The position numbers and the translations under genes are program-made. Shown in pieces: positions 10,757-20,825 of a stretch of 64,000 nucleotides of DNA. The DNA comes from an uncultured Chthonomonas sp. (GTDB lineage: Bacteria; Armatimonadota; Chthonomonadetes; Chthonomonadales; Chthonomonadaceae). Positions within the stretch are counted from its first letter, which is position 1. The number at the start of each line of letters is the position of its first letter. Under the pieces are notes generated by a model. The model ran no database searches and was not told the origin of the DNA. It saw only the letters and a program-made list of their open reading frames with translations. The stretch is from the NCBI GenBank assembly GCA_903919615.1, contig CAIXIX010000136.1:1-64000 (forward strand), read 5' to 3'.

Positions 10757-10790
10757 AGCTCACCGCCTGTTTATTCTATGGCGGTGAGCT
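10757..10790. terminator. hairpin between genes, possible terminator
   Basis: AGCTCACCGCC-TGTTTATTCTAT-GGCGGTGAGCT; weak U tract. Confidence 0.4.
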
Positions 10791-10814
10791 TGGCGCGCTT
10801 TTATGCGATCTAGC

Positions 10815-12083
10815 CTACAGGCTCCATGGCGCGCGGTAGTTCGCAGCGATGCAGGCGTTGGCCTCGGCATCCCCAATAAACTGCTCCGCTAGCATATCGT
10901 ATTCTAATTTTCTCCCAAGTGTCCAGGCAAGGTTCCCCAGAATACATAGTGAGCAGGTGGCATGTCCAATGGCGACATCCATCACCGGCAGTCGGCCGGT
11001 GCGGATGCAATCGTACCAGTTCTGGCGGTGCCGTTCGGTCGCGCCCGTACCCGGCGCTGCCGGATGCAGGTAAACTTCTCCGCCGGCAGGCGGCTGATAC
11101 TGAAGCGCCTTCTCTTCCGTTCGGCAGCCACCGTCGCCTTCAATAACGATGAGATTATCTTTGTCTCCATAATAGGTTGCGCCCCACTGCCCATGCGTCT
11201 CGGGAACGGCGCCCTGACGCCAGGTCAGGGTCCAGTCCGGGTCTTGGAACTTCCACGTCACGACCAAATTGCGCGGCGTAGTATACATTCCGTGTGGCTG
11301 CGGGTCGCCGGTCGCCTCCACGCTCACCCGGCCCGCATAGGAGTCATGGTTCATAAGCCAGCAGACGATGCTGAGTGCATGGTTACCACGATCCTTGATC
11401 ATGCCGCCCCCGAGATCCATGAACCACCGGAAGTTGGCGGGATGGTAACGGGAGTGGAAGGGTCGATACTGGGCCGGGCCGAGCCACAGGTCCCAGTCCA
11501 GCCCATCAGGCACGGGCATCGGTTCGGCCGTATCCGTTGTCGTTGGGTTGTCGGGGTGCCAGATTTCGACGCTGTCCACCTGCCCGAGCATGCCGTTGCG
11601 CACGTACTGGCATGCGGCGTGGGCGTTGGGATTGGAGCGACCCTGGGCGCCTATCTGAACGGTGCGGTTATACCTCCGGGCGGCATCTACCATCGCCCGA
11701 CCCTCCTGCAGCGTGTTGCAGGTCGGTTTCTCCGAGTAGACATGCTTGCCGGCCTGACACGCGTGGACAGTCATCATCGCATGCCAGTGATCGGGTGTGC
11801 CGATGGTGACGGCATCGATGTCCTTCCGCTCCAGAAGCTGTCGATAGTCTGTGTAGAGGTCGGGCGGACCTGCTGCGGTCCGCTCCGGGTTCGCTATGAC
11901 CGATTTAGCCACCTCATTCAGTCGGTTCCGATCCACATCGCACAGAGCGACCACATCGGCAGGCACATGGCTCCGGCCCATGCCTCCAACACCTATACTG
12001 GCCACCACGATTCGGTCGTTTGCACCCGGGCGGCCCGGCTTGCCGATTACTCCATCAGGGATGATTGTGGGAAAGTCACTCAT
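10815..12083 (-). CDS. Gfo/Idh/MocA family oxidoreductase
   Basis: RIVVASIGVGGMGRSHV Rossmann start, SEKPTCNT, GTPDHWHAMM; start placed at MSDFPTI. Confidence 0.93.
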   Translation of the reverse strand: MSDFPTIIPDGVIGKPGRPGANDRIVVASIGVGGMGRSHVPADVVALCDVDRNRLNEVAKSVIANPERTAAGPPDLYTDYRQLLERKDIDAVTIGTPDHWHAMMTVHACQAGKHVYSEKPTCNTLQEGRAMVDAARRYNRTVQIGAQGRSNPNAHAACQYVRNGMLGQVDSVEIWHPDNPTTTDTAEPMPVPDGLDWDLWLGPAQYRPFHSRYHPANFRWFMDLGGGMIKDRGNHALSIVCWLMNHDSYAGRVSVEATGDPQPHGMYTTPRNLVVTWKFQDPDWTLTWRQGAVPETHGQWGATYYGDKDNLIVIEGDGGCRTEEKALQYQPPAGGEVYLHPAAPGTGATERHRQNWYDCIRTGRLPVMDVAIGHATCSLCILGNLAWTLGRKLEYDMLAEQFIGDAEANACIAANYRAPWSL

Positions 12084-12182
12084 CTTTACAGCTCCTATCT
12101 GCTTCGATATTGGAAATGAGATTTCGGTTAGTTTCCGCACAACACCGGATAACTCCTGTGGCAACGTACGGGCCAGGCGAGA

Positions 12183-12231
12183 AGGCCTTTGAAGTCTATA
12201 TAGTCTGAGAGTCGTTGAAGTGAGGTGCCAA
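12183..12231. repeat. short dispersed repeat, copy 2
   Basis: GGCCTTTGAAGTCTATATAGTCTGAGAGTCGTTGAAGTGAGGTGCC, compare 9815. Confidence 0.5.
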
Positions 12232-12392
12232 CTACAAGCGTTTGCCGAGGATGTCTGCATCTGGCATGCCTGTGGAGCTTTCCAACATACTGTATCGCAG
12301 CCGGAATGCTGCCATATCGGATGTTTTGAGATATTGCAAATAACGCCAGGGACCGAAGAGCAACCAGTCCTGTGTAAGGATAGTTAGCGAAC
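12232..12392 (-). pseudogene. decayed fragment of the pepF (M3 oligoendopeptidase) 3' region
   Basis: minus strand NYPYT (frameshift) LLFGPWRYLQYLKTSDMAAFRLRYSMLESSTGMPDADILGKRL*, compare pepF NYPYTFGLLFGLGLY...FLSSTGMYDAHTLAARF. Confidence 0.65.
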
Positions 12393-12510
12393 GGTGCGCG
12401 ATTGCTATGGTCTTTCTTGATTGTCATTCTTGCTACAGATATTACGAATGCTGCGAATAAATGGTAGATTCTTCTAAAGCAACAACCCGACGGGAGGCGA
12501 CGAGCCGAAC

Positions 12511-12969
12511 ATGACAGAAGTCATATTACCGACTGAGCAGGAGAGCTTGTTAGCTCGCCAATCGGGTGAGCAACTCGCTGCGCTTGTGCTCAGGGAGGCC
12601 AACGCGGATATTTATCTTCATAGTGCTGCCGATAGGGAGGAAACTCTTGCCTTACCCAAGCCTGTGGTGAGTATCCTCCTCGGAGCCCTTAAGTCGATGG
12701 CAGACGGGAACGGCGTGACAATCACACCGGTTACCAAGGAGTTTACAACGCAGAAGGCTGCGGACTTCCTCATGGTCTCGCGACCATTCCTTATCGCTGA
12801 GTTGCTAGACAAAGGCAAGATTCCGTACCGTCAGGTGGGTAATAGGCGTCGCATTCGCTATGCGGACTTGCTGCGTTATCGACAGGAAGAAGAACAGGAG
12901 ATAGCTCGGCGTAGTCAGGTAATGCTCGAACTGATGGAGGAAACAGAAAACCCGGGACTCTACAAGTGA
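12511..12969 (+). CDS. excisionase-type HTH DNA-binding protein, probable antitoxin of a PIN toxin
   Basis: TTQKAADFLMVSRPFLIAELLDKGKIPYRQVGNRRRIRYADLLRY. Confidence 0.85.
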   Translation: MTEVILPTEQESLLARQSGEQLAALVLREANADIYLHSAADREETLALPKPVVSILLGALKSMADGNGVTITPVTKEFTTQKAADFLMVSRPFLIAELLDKGKIPYRQVGNRRRIRYADLLRYRQEEEQEIARRSQVMLELMEETENPGLYK

Positions 12970-13525
12970 TTGCCGTTCTGGACGCCTGTGTAATCTACCC
13001 GTCCGCCCTCAGGGATATTTTGATGTGGCTGGCGGTGGTAGGCGTCTACGAACCGCGCTGGACGGATGATATACACGCCGAGTGGATGCGCAATGTACTC
13101 AAGGATAATCCCGAAATGGACTTGAGCGATTGGAGCGAACACGCCGACTCATGGACAAGGTCAACTCTAGCTGCCTTGTAATCGGCTACGAAGAATATAT
13201 TCCGGACCTGCAACTTCCAGACGAAAACGACAGACATGTGTTGGCGGCCGCAATATTGGCGGGAGCAACCGTAATCGTCACGTTCAACCTGTCGGATTTT
13301 CCCCGGTCCGCGTTGAAACCGTTCAGTATTCGTGCGTTCCCACCGGACGCTTTTCTAGAGGCTCTCTTACGTGAGAATCCTGTCCGTTTTCTTCGTGGGA
13401 TTAAGCTGCATCGCTCCTCCATGAATAATCCGCCGATGTCGCAAGATCAGTACCTGCAATCGCTCGCTTCCCAGAAATTGAACAAAACCGCTGAACGTCT
13501 TTCAATACACAAAGCCGTAATCTGA
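12966..13525 (+). pseudogene. PIN domain toxin, frameshifted
   Basis: MIAVLDACVIYPSALRDILMWLAV in one frame; LERTRRLMDKV...DENDRHVLAAAILAGATVIVTFNLSDFP in another; frame change near 13130. Confidence 0.75.
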
Positions 13526-13621
13526 TCCGACCGTCACTTTCGTACCATTAGAATGCTAGCACAGGCATCGTTGTGCTACTGCATCTAGTTCAGAGAACCG
13601 GCAGCCGCCAATAACTCTCAA

Positions 13622-13840
13622 GCGCCTACTGAATTTGTACGGTATCAAAATCATCCCTTGCCTTAAACTCCAGATAGTGGATGATTGCGATACGTTCCTG
13701 ACCATTACATAGCGCCAGATTATTGACGGAATATTCGTACATCGAGGAATCCGTGATCGGCCTTTTTGTCTTTTCCAATCCGTTCGCGTTTCACATCCTC
13801 AATCGCGCGGCAGACGTCAACGCTGCGGATATCGAACACC
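13622..13840 (-). pseudogene. remnant of unidentified gene
   Basis: minus-strand peptides DIRSVDVCRAIEDVKRERIGKDKKADHGFLDV and MYEYSVNNLALCNGQERIAIIHYLEFKARDDFDTVQIQ* in adjacent frames. Confidence 0.35.
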
Positions 13841-13857
13841 AAACCTCATGCCTGGAG

Positions 13858-16800
13858 TTACTGATTCGACCATATTCTCACGATTCCATCCCGTCCTCCT
13901 GCAGCAATGTGCTGTCCGTCTGGTGACCAGGCGACGGCGTACACCTCATGCGGACATTGGAGCAGAAGCGTCTCGTGACCCGTATTCGTATCCCAAATGC
14001 GAACAGTACCGTCATGGCTGCCAGAGAGTATCCTCCTGCCATCCGGCGAGATCGCTACCGCATGAACATTGTCGGTGTGTCCCTGCAGAAACGGCTGCTC
14101 GCGGCCGTTTCTTGCATCGAATACCCTGATGGTATTGTCCTGACATCCACACGCTACTTTGCTGCCATCAGGCGTAGCAGCAACAGACCAAAGCCATTGT
14201 GGACATGTAGCTGACCACTTGCAGTATCCATTGCTGATGTTGGTAATATCCATCGCGCCTTTGGCCTCAAGATCCGGTCCGGCTGTAACGAGTTGGCTGC
14301 CATCCGTCAAAAACGCGAGAGACATAACACGAACAGCCCGACCTCGAATTGTTCGCGACATCTTCCAGTCGGCACTGTCCCAGATCCTGGCAGCGCCATC
14401 GTGATGACCGGTTGCGACGCTGCGGCCATCTGGTGACCACGCCACCGAATCGACACGCCCCCCGCGACCATGTAGCGTGTTGAGCGCAAGGCCGCTATAG
14501 GCATCCCACACGATTGCCGTGGCATCGTTGCTGCCTGTGAGGATTTTCTTGCCGTCAGGCGAGAACGCTGCGGCATAGACATCGCTTGTATGCCCGGCAA
14601 GCTCGAACAGCTTGCTCCCGGTTGCAACATCCCAAACGCGAGCAACGGAATCTGCACCGCCAGTTACAATACGCTTCCCGTCCGGCGAGAACCCAAGCCC
14701 GATCACGAATTCCCTTTGAGCGTGAAACGAAACCAGGCGCCTTTCATTGCGAGCTGACCATACTTTAACGAAACTCTCATCGCCAAGCGTAACTACGTGG
14801 CCCCCATCCGGGAAAAAGGCCGCGAAATTCGCCGGCGGATCGATACGCAGCGTTACGAGGTCGTCGCCAGACACGGCATCCCAGATCGTAGTAGAACCAT
14901 CCTTACACGCAGTAATCAGATGGCTGCCATCCTTACTGAATGCAACGACTTCGGGCGAGCTCTTGTGCGCAATGAGCCTGGTTGTTCGCCCTGTATCTGC
15001 ATCCAGAATCCGCAGATTCACCCCGAAACCCCATGTCGCCAGTCGCCTCCCGTCCGGGGAAAGAGCCACCCGACCAAAGTCGGTATCGTTTGCCGGCCAC
15101 GAGTGCTCGACCTTCCAGTGTGCAAGCGCGATTGTGCGGGCAATTCCATCATGACCAAGCACGATCATATGTCTACCGTCGTTAGATACGTAGCCGTGAT
15201 CGTCGGGAGCTAAACCACTTCGCAGCAAATCCAGTCCAGTCTTTGAGTCACGTATTCGGACATTCCGATAGAAGTAATCCGACGATACTATAAGCAAACC
15301 GTCGTCAGAATACCGTAATACCTGTATCGGACTCCCGGTCGCGCGAATTGCAAGAACCTGCCTTCCTGTTGCGACATCCCACACCCAGATACCGCCGTTT
15401 GCGCCTCCCGCCGCAATACGGTCACCGTCCGGCGAATACGCTGTAGTGATTACAGAGTCGCTTTCCAGCTCGCCCAGCGATCTGACTATTGAACCGGACA
15501 TCGCGTCGCACAATTCTACGCCGTGTTTGCCAGGCAGGGCCAGTCGCAGCCCATCGGGTGAGATGCCCACAGATAACACGGCCTGATATAGCGGAATTCT
15601 GGCGACTTCCAGGTTACACAGGTGATGCCAATATCCCCACTCCCAGCCCCGATTCTCGTTCTTAGAGGTTTCCTCTAAAAGCTGCTTTAGATGGGCCAGG
15701 TGACCCGCCTGCCAATCGCGCGGAGCCGCAGCCATATTCGCATAATAGAGTTGCCGTTGTGCATTTACGGTCTGCTCCAAAGTGCGTGCTGCCTCCTTTC
15801 TGAGCAGCGACGCGTTTCGGTCGGCCTGGCCCTTTAGCTTCATCGCAACAATTGCCAGGGCGCAGATTACCAGCGATACAGTAGCGTAAAATGCTGTTGC
15901 TCGGGCTATTCCCTTGCGGTATGCTTCCCTTTGCCGGCGAATCTCGGCATCCGGTAGGTTCTCACGCACCCAGACACGATCAAAAACCCTGGCATATATT
16001 CGATTACGAACATATAGCCGTCCGCTTTCGACACGAACAACTCCGGCGAGCCTCAATTCCGTAACCAGCGAAATCGTTACTGGGTCACCGACATTTCTTC
16101 CCTGCAATACCTTAGAGTAAAGGCCGAGAAGTGCTGCGAGATCCCTGGCGCCTCGAGTCAACCGGTTACCAACAAATGCAAGATTGTCGTCATTGTGTCG
16201 GGCCTCCGGCGCAAAGAACAGCTGCTCGCAGATTTGGTCAATCGCTGAAGCTGTCTTTGTTTGGCTCTCCGGAATCTCTGCTACTGCACGGCACAGTCGC
16301 TGCGTCAAGTAGGGGTGGCCGTTCGTCCAGAAAAAAATACGATCATAAAGCTCCATGGCATTCGATCTGCTAGACGCATGGAGACCGTCGGCAAGATGCG
16401 ATGCCTCCTGCCTAGTAAAGTCGTTCAGCTCTATGCGAGTTCCTATATTAAAAGGCGTTGTCTGTGAGTCGCTTATCAGGTCAGCGGGAGACGCTACGCC
16501 CAGCAGACAAAACGTCCATCGTGCATATTCAGGATCCAGTGCTCGCCGGTTGTAACATTCGCGGATGCCTGCAAAGAATTCATCGGTGGGAAAGCTGAGC
16601 GATCGTACATTGTCGATTTCATCAATAAAGAACACTAACTGGCCCAACACGCTTCCGAGCACGATCTCGCGCATTGCCATCTGCCAACGCTGAAACGGTG
16701 CAACCTGTTCTCGATGCTCGCGCCAGAAATCCCTTAGCGGAGCTGTGAGACTGAGCTGACTTCCGATTTCAAGCAGCATGCCGTAGTACCACTGCTCGGA

Positions 16801-17067
16801 CGTAGCTGGCAACCCAATATGCGTCAGATCGAGGTCCACGACCGCTACGCCTGCTTCACGCAACCGATCCGCCGTCCGCACCTTCAAGCTGGACTTGCCT
16901 AGTTGCCGCGTGTTAAGCACGTAACAGAAATCGCCGCATGTAAGTGACGCGAATAACTCCTCGTCGGCACCGCGTTTTACGTAACAGCCACTGTCGGTCG
17001 GCAGCGTGCCTCCGGATACGAAGAAGCGTTTAGGCCTCGGTGATGTTTCTGGTTTCGTGCCCGGCAT
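13858..17067 (-). CDS. AAA-like ATPase domain protein with C-terminal WD40 repeats
   Basis: N-terminal AAA-like domain (NTRQLGKSSL, FFIDEIDN), one TM near residue 400, many WD40 repeats (SPDGRRILSGSHDGTVRIWD). Confidence 0.9.
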   Translation of the reverse strand: MPGTKPETSPRPKRFFVSGGTLPTDSGCYVKRGADEELFASLTCGDFCYVLNTRQLGKSSLKVRTADRLREAGVAVVDLDLTHIGLPATSEQWYYGMLLEIGSQLSLTAPLRDFWREHREQVAPFQRWQMAMREIVLGSVLGQLVFFIDEIDNVRSLSFPTDEFFAGIRECYNRRALDPEYARWTFCLLGVASPADLISDSQTTPFNIGTRIELNDFTRQEASHLADGLHASSRSNAMELYDRIFFWTNGHPYLTQRLCRAVAEIPESQTKTASAIDQICEQLFFAPEARHNDDNLAFVGNRLTRGARDLAALLGLYSKVLQGRNVGDPVTISLVTELRLAGVVRVESGRLYVRNRIYARVFDRVWVRENLPDAEIRRQREAYRKGIARATAFYATVSLVICALAIVAMKLKGQADRNASLLRKEAARTLEQTVNAQRQLYYANMAAAPRDWQAGHLAHLKQLLEETSKNENRGWEWGYWHHLCNLEVARIPLYQAVLSVGISPDGLRLALPGKHGVELCDAMSGSIVRSLGELESDSVITTAYSPDGDRIAAGGANGGIWVWDVATGRQVLAIRATGSPIQVLRYSDDGLLIVSSDYFYRNVRIRDSKTGLDLLRSGLAPDDHGYVSNDGRHMIVLGHDGIARTIALAHWKVEHSWPANDTDFGRVALSPDGRRLATWGFGVNLRILDADTGRTTRLIAHKSSPEVVAFSKDGSHLITACKDGSTTIWDAVSGDDLVTLRIDPPANFAAFFPDGGHVVTLGDESFVKVWSARNERRLVSFHAQREFVIGLGFSPDGKRIVTGGADSVARVWDVATGSKLFELAGHTSDVYAAAFSPDGKKILTGSNDATAIVWDAYSGLALNTLHGRGGRVDSVAWSPDGRSVATGHHDGAARIWDSADWKMSRTIRGRAVRVMSLAFLTDGSQLVTAGPDLEAKGAMDITNISNGYCKWSATCPQWLWSVAATPDGSKVACGCQDNTIRVFDARNGREQPFLQGHTDNVHAVAISPDGRRILSGSHDGTVRIWDTNTGHETLLLQCPHEVYAVAWSPDGQHIAAGGRDGIVRIWSNQ

Positions 17068-17069
17068 AC

Positions 17070-18938
17070 TTAATTCAGTTCTCTCTCTAGATAGGCTTTA
17101 TAGAGCCGGCACCGAATTTGTGCTACGCCACGAGGCGCTCCGAACACAATTCCTGCGCTCCTGAGACGATAGAAGCTTTCGGAGGTCAGGCTGCGCCCGT
17201 CACGCAGAATGCTTCGGGCCTCACTTATGAGGCGGGTATCCTGTTGCAACGATTGCAGCATCCGGATAAGATGGTCGCCGAGTATCCCATCGCTGCAGCT
17301 GTAGCCTAGCTCCAGATCCGCTATTCTTGCACCGCGCTCAACTACTTCATATAAAATGCGCCTCGTGAGGTAAGGCTGACCGCCAACCAGTTCGTACAGT
17401 TGCATCAATTCCGAATCACTGCGTAGTGGCGAGCCATACCTAATGTTAAGTTCCCGAACTTCATCTAGCGTGAAATCCTGCAAGACAAGCCTCGTACCGA
17501 CATTGAAAGGCGACTGATTGAGATCCGATATAAAGAGATGTGCTTCCGTCGCATAGGCAATTGCAACCGTCAATTTAGACCAGGGGCCGGTTGCGTCCAG
17601 TGCTCTTCGGTTATGCCACGACCGTATCAAACCAAAGATTTCACTGCCGAATGGGCATTGGAATAACCGGTCGACCTCGTCCAATCCCCATACTAAATGC
17701 CGGTCTGCATTGCGAAGAACCTGGTCTCTCATATAGTAGTCTAGATTGAGGCTCGCCCCAAGTCCCGAGTCCCAGGTTTTAGTAGGTGGCGCGGGTATAT
17801 CGAGTTCAAGGTACAGCGTATTCGCAAGTGCTAAGCACAGACTATCAACGTCAGAGAGATGGACCCGATTGAGTGCTTGAAGATCCAGGAGCGCCACACT
17901 GCTTCCGGATTCCCTGGCTTGTCGTAGTCCGCGAGCCAAGAGCGAAGTTTTGCCGACCTGGCGGGCGCCTTTCACGAGGACGATACTATCACGATAATTA
18001 ATTGCTTGATGGAACTCCCCGTCAACATTTCGTTCAATATAGAACGCGGAGTCAACGGGTACGGCGCCGCCTATCGGTTCAGATCGAAGTGGCGCAGTTT
18101 CCAATGGCCGACGCTGCCGCGAGACGCCGGGGGCTGCTTGGATGTTCGATAAACGAGGCGCTGGTTGGCTAGGAGGTCGGTTGGCGCGCTCTTCCGCACG
18201 AAGCGAGTGAAAAAGCACAGTGGTTTCTAGAGAAGGCTCCGCATTGATTTCGCGGTGCAGCATAACCCTCAAATCCCGGTAAACCGCAATTGCCGCGGCA
18301 GTGTCGCCGCAATCAGAATACGCGCACATCAGGTTGCGGTGTGTTGATTCGCGCATTGGGTTGGCTTCCGCCAATCTGCACAGACACGCAATCGCACCGT
18401 TTCGGTTTCCATCTACTGCGTATTGAGCAGCCAGCGAATCCAGCGCTTCCTCATACTGCTTTTCTCGAATAAGCCGCTCCTGATAGACCCACCCGTCCGA
18501 ACAGTCTTCCATAAGTGGGCTGGTGTACAGATCGACGGCGCGCTGCAGGGCTTCGCGATTACCACATTTGATCTCGCGATCAAATGCACATACATCTATG
18601 TCGACACCGGACGTGTTAAGCCGCAATGCATGTCCGGGCAACACAGCGAGACTTGCGCCACATTCGCCGAGAGCGCTGCGCAGCTCACTCAGGTTTTGCC
18701 TCAGGTAGGCGAGGGCCTGGCTCTCGATGCTATCCGGCCAGAGCATGCCGGCAAGCCAATTGCGCGCTACGCTGCGATCCGCTCGGAGGGCAAGCAAGGC
18801 GAGCAGGTCAAGCGTTTTTCGGGATCGGAGGCGTGGTAGTGGGATTCCGCCAACGTACACCGCCATCGGGCCGAACATCCGGATAACAAACATACTGTGG
18901 CTGACGGCGGGCGGTTCGGTCAACGAGGAATCTCCCAT
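17070..18938 (-). CDS. SARP/BTAD transcriptional activator fused to AAA-like ATPase domain
   Basis: MFVIRMFGPMAVYVGGIPLPRLRSRKTLDLLALLAL...BTAD repeats; GARQVGKTSL Walker A, LVWGLDEVDRL Walker B; start estimated (MGDSSL). Confidence 0.85.
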   Translation of the reverse strand: MGDSSLTEPPAVSHSMFVIRMFGPMAVYVGGIPLPRLRSRKTLDLLALLALRADRSVARNWLAGMLWPDSIESQALAYLRQNLSELRSALGECGASLAVLPGHALRLNTSGVDIDVCAFDREIKCGNREALQRAVDLYTSPLMEDCSDGWVYQERLIREKQYEEALDSLAAQYAVDGNRNGAIACLCRLAEANPMRESTHRNLMCAYSDCGDTAAAIAVYRDLRVMLHREINAEPSLETTVLFHSLRAEERANRPPSQPAPRLSNIQAAPGVSRQRRPLETAPLRSEPIGGAVPVDSAFYIERNVDGEFHQAINYRDSIVLVKGARQVGKTSLLARGLRQARESGSSVALLDLQALNRVHLSDVDSLCLALANTLYLELDIPAPPTKTWDSGLGASLNLDYYMRDQVLRNADRHLVWGLDEVDRLFQCPFGSEIFGLIRSWHNRRALDATGPWSKLTVAIAYATEAHLFISDLNQSPFNVGTRLVLQDFTLDEVRELNIRYGSPLRSDSELMQLYELVGGQPYLTRRILYEVVERGARIADLELGYSCSDGILGDHLIRMLQSLQQDTRLISEARSILRDGRSLTSESFYRLRSAGIVFGAPRGVAQIRCRLYKAYLERELN

Positions 18939-18980
18939 TTCACGACAATGGTTGCACCATTCGCACACCACATACGAATC

Positions 18981-19020
18981 TCCTTCGCTTTCACATACAT
19001 TCCAACATATGCTTGCCGTG
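18981..19020. promoter_or_regulatory. conserved upstream motif, copy 1
   Basis: TCCTTCGCTTTCACATACATTCCAACATATGC; near-identical to 20826-20857. Confidence 0.55.
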
Positions 19021-19166
19021 TAAGATGTCGATGTCACAATCGAACGCGGTACACATGGATAACTTGGTAACGCGATGTTCCTACAGTGGTGCTACTCCTC
19101 GTACAACGGCGAGCGGCTTGTGTTCGAACAAACTCGGCGGAAATCGACTTTCAAAGGAGCAATCAA

Positions 19167-19862
19167 ATGCTGTACGGAAATAGAATTAAGATGGCGCTGG
19201 CAGTGATCGGTTGCATCACATTTTCGATCAATTTCGCCGCGGCCCAGACGTTCGATGCGTCGGCCGATTTTGACGTTGCACATAACCCCAGTCAGATCAA
19301 CGGCGGTGCTTTTCGATACGGCTACGAAACGGCGCCAGGCAGCACCTTCAATCTCTTCCTGACACCTTACAACAACTCAGGTAAGCTCCTGGGATGGACG
19401 ACTGGGAGCGGCGTTCCTATCGCGGCGAAGAATATCAGCGGCAGCACGTTCTATGTGCAGCCAGGCGATGTCCTGTTACATCCGGACAGCTCGGGCGACT
19501 ACAGCGTAGTGCGCTTTGTGGCACCCAGCAGCGGCACGTACACACTCTCCTCTTCGTTCGATGGTGGGCCATCTGGTGCAACGACCGACGTGCATGTGCT
19601 ATTGAACAGCGTTGCGCTCTTTAACGGCAATGTCTCCGGCAATGTTGTTTCCTACTCCAACTCCCATCTGGCGCTGTCCGGAGGTGATGAAGTCGATTTT
19701 GCCGTGGGGTATGGCATTGATGGCAGCTACCTCTCCGACTCCACCGGCCTCCTGGCGACGCTGACCGACGTCTCGCCGGCAACACCGGAACCCAACGCTC
19801 TTATTGGCTTGAGTGGACTCTGTGCAGCCTTTGGGTTGACCCGGGCTCGCCATAAACGGTAG
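19167..19862 (+). CDS. PEP-CTERM sorting domain protein
   Basis: signal peptide plus C-terminal TPEPNALIGLSGLCAAFGLTRARHKR. Confidence 0.8.
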   Translation: MLYGNRIKMALAVIGCITFSINFAAAQTFDASADFDVAHNPSQINGGAFRYGYETAPGSTFNLFLTPYNNSGKLLGWTTGSGVPIAAKNISGSTFYVQPGDVLLHPDSSGDYSVVRFVAPSSGTYTLSSSFDGGPSGATTDVHVLLNSVALFNGNVSGNVVSYSNSHLALSGGDEVDFAVGYGIDGSYLSDSTGLLATLTDVSPATPEPNALIGLSGLCAAFGLTRARHKR

Positions 19863-19971
19863 ATAAACTCGGCCCGCAAGTGGAAATGCTGGAATATTCC
19901 GTAGAATACGCTTTGGGAAGGCTTTCTACTCGGGATCGACCAGCTGACAAAGTCGAAAGGCAGTGTAGAAA

Positions 19972-20802
19972 ATGAGATACCGTATTCCTTCATGCTCCAT
20001 GCATTTAGCCGGACTACTATTCGTGCTGATTCCAGTGGCTCCTTCCGGTGCGCAAACCATCTGGGTTTCTGATTATGCTACAGGCGACGTAGGTACTTTC
20101 GATCGTACTTTAGGCACGGTAACCAAGACGTCCTTGCTTGGGACCGCCATGACAGACATCGCTTTCAATCCCGTAAACCGCATTTTCTACGGTATCGGTT
20201 ATAACGACAACCTGTATACATTCGATCCAACCTCTGGTGCTACAACATTGATCGGCAATGACGGCGGAGTCTTTTTGGCCGGATTAGGTTTTCGAAATGA
20301 TGGATTGCTGGTTGGCGGCACCGGGAACGACCTGTACACAATAAACATAACTACCGGAGCTGCAACACATGTACAGAGCTTGAGTGGATCGGGCCAGGGA
20401 GCCGATCTTGTCTTCGATAGTTCCAACAATCTGTATCTCACCACTGCTGACGCGCACATATATAAGTTCACTGACTTTCTGGGCAGCAGCGCGTATGCAG
20501 ATCTAGGCAGTACCGGTCTGCCCGATGGCGGCGTCGCATTAGCTTACAATGGCAGTCAGTTGTACGTCTTTGATAACGGCACGAGCCAATTTTCGGTATT
20601 CAACCCGATTTCGAGTGCGCATACCGTGTTTTCGTATTCCGGCAACCTGGGAAGTATCGTAGGTGGCGCTACCTTTGAGCCGGCCATTTCTGGCGTTCCC
20701 GAACCGGGGGCATTAGCGATTCTTCCCGGCTTGGGAGTAGCATCACTCTTCACCGTACGCAGAATACGACGGCGCGCGCAGCCGAACGAGCAGCTGGGAT
20801 GA
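19972..20802 (+). CDS. PEP-CTERM sorting domain protein, beta-propeller-like
   Basis: signal peptide; C-terminal GVPEPGALAILPGLGVASLFTVRRIRRR. Confidence 0.88.
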   Translation: MRYRIPSCSMHLAGLLFVLIPVAPSGAQTIWVSDYATGDVGTFDRTLGTVTKTSLLGTAMTDIAFNPVNRIFYGIGYNDNLYTFDPTSGATTLIGNDGGVFLAGLGFRNDGLLVGGTGNDLYTINITTGAATHVQSLSGSGQGADLVFDSSNNLYLTTADAHIYKFTDFLGSSAYADLGSTGLPDGGVALAYNGSQLYVFDNGTSQFSVFNPISSAHTVFSYSGNLGSIVGGATFEPAISGVPEPGALAILPGLGVASLFTVRRIRRRAQPNEQLG

Positions 20803-20825
20803 CGGCCAACTGCCGCTTTTGGATT

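Noticed and set aside
10962-12119. 385 aa plus-strand ORF
   Set aside because: Antisense to a clear Gfo/Idh/MocA oxidoreductase; composition is a shadow frame.
13858-15200. Internal DNA repeats in the 13.9-15.5 kb gene
   Set aside because: Explained by WD40 protein repeats.
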